A stretch of DNA of 64,000 bases, from positions 1,488,001-1,552,000 of the forward strand of contig CAVZCQ010000001.1 of NCBI GenBank assembly GCA_963773835.1. The letters run 5' to 3'. The stretch is from JOPF136 sp963773835. Lineage in GTDB: Bacteria; Acidobacteriota; Terriglobia; Acidiferrales; UBA7541. The translations under genes and the position numbers were made by a program. Shown here one piece after another: positions 58,789 to 64,000 of the stretch (the first letter of the stretch is position 1; every line of letters starts with the position of its first letter). The notes beneath the pieces are model-generated. The model was given only the letters and a program-made list of their open reading frames with translations, was not told the origin of the DNA and did not search any database.

Positions 58789-61700
58789 ATGGCGCAGCAT
58801 GGTTCGGTTGTGGACGGCAATGAGGCCGCTGCCTGGGTCGCCTATCGTCTGAATGAAGTCATTGCCATCTATCCCATCACCCCCTCCTCGACCATGGGTG
58901 AGTTGGCAGACGAGTGGATGTCTCAAGGGAAACCAAACATCTGGGGGAGCGTACCCCGGGTGATCGAGATGCAATCGGAAGGGGGAGCTGCGGGCGCCCT
59001 GCATGGAGCCATTCAATCGGGAGCGCTGGGGTGCACGTTTACGGCATCGCAGGGCCTGCTGCTGATGATCCCCAACATGTACAAAATCGCCGGTGAGCTG
59101 ACGCCTGCGGTGATCCACGTGGCGGCGCGTTCGGTGGCCACGCATGCGCTGTCGATCTTCGGGGACCATAGCGACGTGATGGCGACGCGGCAGACGGGTT
59201 TCGCGCTTCTGGCCTCCAATTCGGTGCAGGAAGCGGCGGACTTTGCGCTGATCGCGCAGACGGCAACGCTGGCTTCACGAGTGCCGTTCCTGCACTTCTT
59301 CGACGGCTTTCGCACCTCGCATGAAATCAACCGCATCGCGGAGCTGAGCGACGACGATCTGCGCGCGCTGGTGGACGAATCGGCGGTGCGGTGGCATCGC
59401 GAGCGCGCTCTCTCGCCCGACCATCCGGTGCTGCGGGGGTCGGCGCAGAACCCGGACGTGTTCTTCCAGTCGCGGGAGGCGTGCAATCCGTACTATCGCG
59501 CCTGCCCCACGATTGTGCAGGATGCGATGGATCGGTTCGCGGCGCGCACGGGGCGTTCCTACCACCTGTTCGACTATGTGGGCGCGCCGAACGCGGAGCG
59601 CGTGGTGATGCTGATGGGCTCGGGAGCGGGTGCTGTGGAAGAGACCGTTGCGGCGCTTTTGGCGCGCGGGGAAAAGGTGGGAGTGCTCAAAGTGCGGCTG
59701 TACCGGCCATTCGCGTGCGATGCATTCGTTTCCGCGCTGCCGCCCAGTGTGCAGTCCATCGCCGTCATGGATCGCACCAAGGAGCCCGGGGCGGTGGGCG
59801 AGCCGCTGTACGTGGACGTGGTAACGGCACTGGCGGAAGCGGCAGTGGGGGCGAACCGGAAGTTTGCGAAACCGCCGCGCGTGATCGGCGGGCGTTACGG
59901 GCTTTCCTCGAAAGAATTCACTCCGGCGATGGCCGCGGCCGTGTTCGAAGAGCTGAGCAAACCGCAGCCGCAAAACCATTTCACCATCGGCATCCACGAC
60001 GACGTAACCCACACCAGCCTGGCGTTCGACCCGCAATTCTCCACGGAAAATCCGCGGACGGTGCGGGCCGTGTTTTTCGGACTGGGCTCGGACGGCACTG
60101 TGGGAGCGACGAAGAACTCGGTGAAAATCATCGGGACAGAGACGCCGAACCATGTGCAGGGATATTTCGTGTACGACTCGAAAAAGGCGGGTTCGGTGAC
60201 GGTATCGCACCTGCGTTTCGGGCCTGCGCCGATCCGCTCCACCTACCTGATTCACCAGGCGAGTTTCGTGGGTTGCCACCAGCCTGAATTCCTGGAACGC
60301 ATCGACGTGCTGGAGACGGCGGAGCCGGGCGCGGTGTTCCTGCTGAACGCGCCGTTCGGGCCCGGAGAGGTGTGGGCGCACCTGCCGCGGAAGGCGCAGA
60401 AGCAGATCATCGAGAAGAAGCTGCGCTTCTTTGTGATCGACGCGTACCGCGTGGCGAGGGAAACGGGCATGGGCTCGCGGGTGAACACCATCCTGCAGAC
60501 GTGCTTCTTCGCCATCAGCGGAGTGCTGCCGCGCGAGGAGGCCATCGCCGAAATCAAGAAGGCGATCGAGAAGACGTACGGAAAACGGGGCGAGGCGGTG
60601 GTGAAAAAGAACTGGGCGGCCGTGGACCAGACGCTGGCGAACCTGCACGAAGTGAAGGTTCCGGCGAGCGTTACCGCCACCTTCGATGTGCTGCCGGTGG
60701 TGCCGGAAGCCGCGCCGGCGTTCGTGCGCGACGTGCTGGGGATGATGATTTCCGGCCACGGCGATTCTCTTCCGGTGAGCGCGCTGCCGGTGGACGGCAC
60801 GTATCCGACGGGAACAGCGCGGTGGGAGAAGCGGAACATCGCGCAGGAAATTCCGGTGTGGGACGAGGAGCTGTGCATCCAGTGCGGCAAATGCGTGCTA
60901 GTGTGCCCGCACGCGGTGATCCGCGCGAAGGTGTATGACTCCTCGGAGCTGAAAGGCGCGCCCGAAACCTTCAAATCCACCAAACCGCGCTGGCGCGGCC
61001 TGGAAACGCTGCGCTACACGCTCCAAGTGGCGCCGGAGGATTGCACCGGATGCAGCCTGTGCGTGGAAATCTGCCCGGCGAAGAGCAAGAGCGAGGCCAA
61101 GCACAAAGCCATTAACATGGTGCGGCAGGCGCCGCTGCGCGAGCCGGAAAGCCGCAACTGGGATTTCTTCCTGAACATCCCGGATTTCGACCGCACGCGG
61201 CTGTCGCATCACCTGGTGAAGGATGTGCAATTGCTGGAGCCGCTGTTTGAATTTTCGGGGGCCTGCGCCGGATGCGGAGAGACGCCGTACATCAAACTGC
61301 TGACGCAACTGTACGGCGACCGGGCGATCGTCGCGAATGCGACGGGATGCTCGTCCATTTACGGGGGCAATCTGCCGACCACACCGTGGACCAAGAACAG
61401 CGCAGGGCGCGGCCCGGCGTGGTCCAATTCGCTGTTCGAGGACAACGCGGAGTTCGGGCTGGGGATGCGGGTGGCGCTCGATAAACAGAACGAGTATGCG
61501 CGGGAGTTGGTGAAACGGCTGGCGTCCGCCATCGGCGAACAGCTTGCCAGTGGGCTGCTGGAGGCGGACCAGACGAACGAGGCGGGCATCGCGGAACAGC
61601 GGGTCCGCGTGGCGCAACTGCAACAGAAACTTGCGGCGATGGATTCGCGGGAAGCGAAGGATCTGGCCGCAGTGGCCGGAGCGCTGGTGCGGAAGAGCGT

Positions 61701-62412
61701 GTGGATCGTCGGCGGCGACGGATGGGCGTACGACATCGGTTTCGGCGGGCTGGACCACGTGCTGGCCTCCGGGCAGGACGTGAACGTGCTCGTGCTGGAC
61801 ACGGAGGTGTATTCGAATACGGGCGGGCAAATGTCGAAGGCCACGCCGCGCGGAGCGGTGGCGAAATTTGCCATGGGCGGAAAACCCGTGGCGAAGAAGG
61901 ACCTGGCGCTCGAAGCCATCGCGCTCGGCAGCGTGTACGTGGCGCGCGTGGCCATGGGATCGAACGATACGCACACCGTGAAAGCGTTCCTGGAAGCAGA
62001 GGCGTATCGCGGCCCGTCGATCCTGGTGGCCTACAGCCATTGCATCGCGCACGGCTACGACATGGTGCACGGCATGGAGCAGCAGAAAAACGCGGTGCTG
62101 AGCGGCTACTGGCCGCTGGTGCGCTACAATCCGGCGTTGCGCGCCGAGGGGAAGAATCCCTTCCAGCTCGATTCGCGGCCGCCTTCGATCCCGTTGAAAC
62201 AGTACGCCTATCAGGAGACGCGCTATACCATGCTGGCGCGCATGCATCCGGAGGCGGCAAAGGACCTGCTGCACAAAGCCGAGGAGGACGTGCACCGGAT
62301 GTGGGACCTCTACCATTACTTCGCGCAGATGCCCGGGTCCAAACCGTTGCCGGAAGAAACCGATGAGAAGAAAGAAGAGCCGGTGGTGGCGAAGGGAGGG
62401 GAAGAATCATGA
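58789..62412 (+). CDS. nifJ: Pyruvate:ferredoxin (flavodoxin) oxidoreductase, single chain
   Basis: A 1207-aa enzyme that oxidises pyruvate to acetyl-CoA and CO2, passing electrons to ferredoxin or flavodoxin. Domain I begins IAIYPITPSSTMGELADEW. Domain III has CTFTASQG- type segments. Two 4Fe-4S sites are CIQCGKCVLVCP (about 695-706) and CTGCSLCVEICP (about 750-761). A proximal cluster Cys region is ACAGCGETPY. Thiamin diphosphate binds around GGDGWAYDIGFGG (about 973-985) and EVYSNTGGQMSKATPRG. GGAGAGGAG precedes ATG 58789. The stop overlaps the next gene by 4 bp. It is oxygen-sensitive in most organisms, so expression under low oxygen or by the CRP-type site is reasonable. Confidence 0.95.
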   Translation: MAQHGSVVDGNEAAAWVAYRLNEVIAIYPITPSSTMGELADEWMSQGKPNIWGSVPRVIEMQSEGGAAGALHGAIQSGALGCTFTASQGLLLMIPNMYKIAGELTPAVIHVAARSVATHALSIFGDHSDVMATRQTGFALLASNSVQEAADFALIAQTATLASRVPFLHFFDGFRTSHEINRIAELSDDDLRALVDESAVRWHRERALSPDHPVLRGSAQNPDVFFQSREACNPYYRACPTIVQDAMDRFAARTGRSYHLFDYVGAPNAERVVMLMGSGAGAVEETVAALLARGEKVGVLKVRLYRPFACDAFVSALPPSVQSIAVMDRTKEPGAVGEPLYVDVVTALAEAAVGANRKFAKPPRVIGGRYGLSSKEFTPAMAAAVFEELSKPQPQNHFTIGIHDDVTHTSLAFDPQFSTENPRTVRAVFFGLGSDGTVGATKNSVKIIGTETPNHVQGYFVYDSKKAGSVTVSHLRFGPAPIRSTYLIHQASFVGCHQPEFLERIDVLETAEPGAVFLLNAPFGPGEVWAHLPRKAQKQIIEKKLRFFVIDAYRVARETGMGSRVNTILQTCFFAISGVLPREEAIAEIKKAIEKTYGKRGEAVVKKNWAAVDQTLANLHEVKVPASVTATFDVLPVVPEAAPAFVRDVLGMMISGHGDSLPVSALPVDGTYPTGTARWEKRNIAQEIPVWDEELCIQCGKCVLVCPHAVIRAKVYDSSELKGAPETFKSTKPRWRGLETLRYTLQVAPEDCTGCSLCVEICPAKSKSEAKHKAINMVRQAPLREPESRNWDFFLNIPDFDRTRLSHHLVKDVQLLEPLFEFSGACAGCGETPYIKLLTQLYGDRAIVANATGCSSIYGGNLPTTPWTKNSAGRGPAWSNSLFEDNAEFGLGMRVALDKQNEYARELVKRLASAIGEQLASGLLEADQTNEAGIAEQRVRVAQLQQKLAAMDSREAKDLAAVAGALVRKSVWIVGGDGWAYDIGFGGLDHVLASGQDVNVLVLDTEVYSNTGGQMSKATPRGAVAKFAMGGKPVAKKDLALEAIALGSVYVARVAMGSNDTHTVKAFLEAEAYRGPSILVAYSHCIAHGYDMVHGMEQQKNAVLSGYWPLVRYNPALRAEGKNPFQLDSRPPSIPLKQYAYQETRYTMLARMHPEAAKDLLHKAEEDVHRMWDLYHYFAQMPGSKPLPEETDEKKEEPVVAKGGEES

Positions 62413-63407
62413 GCGACCTGAAAACTTCCTATCTCGGATTCACGCTCTCGAACCCCATCGTGGCCTCGGCCTCGCCGCTTTCGGAATCGGTGGACCGCAT
62501 CCGGCAGCTCGAGGATGCGGGCGTGTCCGCGGTCGTGCTGCCGTCGCTGTTTGAAGAGCAGCTCACGCTGGAAGGCCAGGCGCTCGACTCCGATCTGTTC
62601 CGCGGCTCGGACAGTTTTCCGGAATCGCTCAGCTACTTTCCGGACATGACGGACTACAACCTGGGGCCGGAGAGTTATCTGGAGCTGATCCAGGAAGCGA
62701 AGAATTCGGTGTCCATTCCGGTGATCGCCAGCCTGAACGGCGTGACTCGCGGCGGGTGGACGCGTTACGCGCGGCTGATGGAGCAGGCGGGGGCCAACGC
62801 CATCGAGTTGAACCTCTACGCGCTGTCCACCGACCCGGAGGAGACCGCAGCGCAGGTGGAAAAACGCTACGTGGAATTGGTGGGCGAGGTGCGCGAGTCG
62901 GTGAGCGTTCCGCTGGCCGTGAAGCTGTCGCATTTCTTCACCGCGTTTCCAAACCTGGCGCGCCGGCTGGACGCGGCGGGAGCGAATGCGCTGGTGGTGT
63001 TCAACCGTTTCTACCAGCCGGACTTCGATATTGAAGCGCTGGAAGTGGTGCCCAGCCTGGCGCTGAGCCATTCCTATGAGCTGCTGCTGCGGCTGCACTG
63101 GGTGGGCATTGTGTACGGCCACGTGAAGGCGGACCTCGCGGTGACCGGCGGAGTGCACACGGCGGGCGATGTGCTGAAATCCATGATGGCGGGGGCGCGC
63201 GTGGCGATGATGACCTCGGCGCTGCTGCGCAACGGCCTGGGCCACGTGCGCGTGGTGCTCGACGATCTGACGCGCTGGATGGAAGACCACGAGTACCAAT
63301 CCATCCGGCAGATGCAGGGCAGCATGAGCCGGCGTTCGGCGGCCAATCCTTCGGCCTTCGAGCGCGGCAATTATATGAAGGTCCTCAGTTCGTACGTCCT
63401 TCGCTAG
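62409..63407 (+). CDS. Dihydroorotate dehydrogenase-like protein
   Basis: A 332-aa TIM-barrel FMN-type protein: LGFTLSNPIVASASPLSES, VSIPVIASLNGVTRGG, ANAIELNLYAL, PLAVKLSHFF, ALVVFNRFYQP and VTGGVHTAGDVLKSMMAGA match the DHOD family, including the Lys-containing strand and the TGGV phosphate-binding loop. The catalytic base Cys/Ser of true DHODs was not located with certainty. ATG 62409 overlaps the PFOR stop (ATGA). DHOD-like proteins coupled to PFOR genes recur in bacteria; the substrate is unknown and an electron-transfer or PreA-like role is possible. Confidence 0.85.
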   Translation: MSDLKTSYLGFTLSNPIVASASPLSESVDRIRQLEDAGVSAVVLPSLFEEQLTLEGQALDSDLFRGSDSFPESLSYFPDMTDYNLGPESYLELIQEAKNSVSIPVIASLNGVTRGGWTRYARLMEQAGANAIELNLYALSTDPEETAAQVEKRYVELVGEVRESVSVPLAVKLSHFFTAFPNLARRLDAAGANALVVFNRFYQPDFDIEALEVVPSLALSHSYELLLRLHWVGIVYGHVKADLAVTGGVHTAGDVLKSMMAGARVAMMTSALLRNGLGHVRVVLDDLTRWMEDHEYQSIRQMQGSMSRRSAANPSAFERGNYMKVLSSYVLR

Positions 63408-63428
63408 TCTCGCGGGTCGGTAGCGCCT

Positions 63429-63444
63429 TCCCGAAGCTTCGGGA
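63429..63444. repeat. Interspersed palindrome, exact copy
   Basis: TCCCGAAGCTTCGGGA, 22 bp after the stop of the DHOD-like gene; it may form a transcript-end hairpin (followed by TCCTGGC, not a T-run). Confidence 0.85.
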
Positions 63445-63598
63445 TCCTGGCTGTTCCCGGAGTGTGATTGAGATCCTTCGGAACTGGGGGTGACCTTCCT
63501 CAAAATCACCCCCCGGCCGTTCCCTTTCGGACACATGCGCGGCTGATATCAACGAATCCCGTTTAGAATGGAAAGCACCCACGCCCCAAGGATTTCCC

Positions 63599-63982
63599 AT
63601 GCGTTCCAGTTTGCTCGTTGCAGGTCTCGTGTTGGTGGCATTCGCGGCGGCCGCCGGCACTGCACCGCACGCCACGGGGAGCGGTACAGTCGGCGGCCAG
63701 GTTCTGGGAACGGATGGCAAGGCCGTTGCCGGCGCGCGCGTGACCCTGCAGCCGTCCGATGGCAGGCATCCGCAAACGACGGAAACCAACGAGGAGGGTC
63801 ATTTCTGGTTCCCCTCGCTGGCGAGGGGACTCTATGACGTTCGGGCGTTCGCAGACGGGCGGTGGTCCGACTGGCGGCGGAACGTGTGGGTGGAACGCGG
63901 CAAGCAAAGCAATGTCACGCTGCGGCTGCGACCGAAGAACCCCGTCTCAACTCATGGCCCGAACGCCCCTTCTAATCCCTAG
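63599..63982 (+). CDS. Exported carboxypeptidase-regulatory-like domain protein
   Basis: A 127-aa protein. Signal peptide 1-19 (LLVAGLVLVAFAAAAG). A single beta-sandwich of the CarboxypepD_reg type follows: GGQVLGTDGKAVAGARVTLQ, TNEEGHFWFPSLARGLYDVR, ending NVTLRLRP. Such domains occur in secreted and TonB-linked proteins and bind partner or sugar ligands; no enzymatic function is expected. AAGGA precedes ATG 63599. The last 18 bases of the window show nothing further. Confidence 0.82.
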   Translation: MRSSLLVAGLVLVAFAAAAGTAPHATGSGTVGGQVLGTDGKAVAGARVTLQPSDGRHPQTTETNEEGHFWFPSLARGLYDVRAFADGRWSDWRRNVWVERGKQSNVTLRLRPKNPVSTHGPNAPSNP

Positions 63983-64000
63983 CTGCGTTCCCACACATCA

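Overview
The window is a GC-rich bacterial chromosome segment, most like an Acidobacteriota genome. The reasons are the gene content (DUF2934, PGPGW and GlcG-type proteins, a secreted paralogue family with a conserved 'VSYWTTE..W' start, DUF433/DUF5615 and HicBA pairs) and many short interspersed palindromes around the core TCCCGAAGCTTCGGGA. This assignment is inferred from reading the sequence; no database was searched. No rRNA, tRNA or CRISPR array was seen.

Layout. 1-9.4 kb: end of a WD40 gene, a GH2 exo-glucosaminidase-like enzyme, an aldo/keto reductase, small secreted or membrane proteins and an SDR, with repeat-rich spacers. 9.4-15.0 kb: an accessory island, visibly richer in A+T, holding a tightly coupled seven-gene operon. 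15.4-18.0 kb: a hotdog thioesterase, two toxin-antitoxin-type pairs and a ketopantoate reductase. 18.4-20.7 kb: an ECF sigma factor, its anti-sigma factor and a secreted protein. 20.9-24.2 kb: a cupin, then a 2-hydroxyacid dehydrogenase / GlcG-like / glycerate kinase operon. 24.3-31.6 kb (minus strand): M1 peptidase with HEAT repeats, a surface protein pair with a partial duplication, and an AraC regulator. 32.4-35.2 kb: YceI, DUF2934, an alpha/beta hydrolase and a decayed hydrolase pseudogene. 35.3-38.7 kb: ICMT-like protein, SAM methyltransferase and a fused HgcA/HgcB-like corrinoid-ferredoxin membrane protein. 39-53.8 kb: amidase, TPR protein, gluzincin-like peptidase, MOSC, DUF488, an ArsC-like protein lacking its nucleophile, ThiS, aminotransferase, FAD reductase, YceI, RibA, LytS-type kinase, Usp. 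53.9-58.5 kb: complete livJHMGF-type ABC operon. 58.8-63.4 kb: one-chain pyruvate:ferredoxin oxidoreductase plus a DHOD-like protein behind a perfect CRP-type site.

The most striking system is the island operon at about 10.05-15.01 kb: a 111-aa protein, a radical SAM/SPASM-like enzyme, an XRE repressor, an ImmA/IrrE metallopeptidase fused to a chagasin-like (I42) cysteine-protease inhibitor domain, a cytoplasmic papain-like C1 protease with all four catalytic positions, a thymidylate-synthase-fold protein and a dTMP-kinase-like protein. The inhibitor domain lies directly before the protease it could restrain. A 17-bp palindrome and a consensus-like promoter that appears to give a leaderless message precede the first gene. 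The architecture suggests a regulated stress or defence module joining proteolysis to nucleotide modification; this role is inference.

The second highlight is the HgcAB-like fusion (36746-37924), overlapping a methyltransferase gene.
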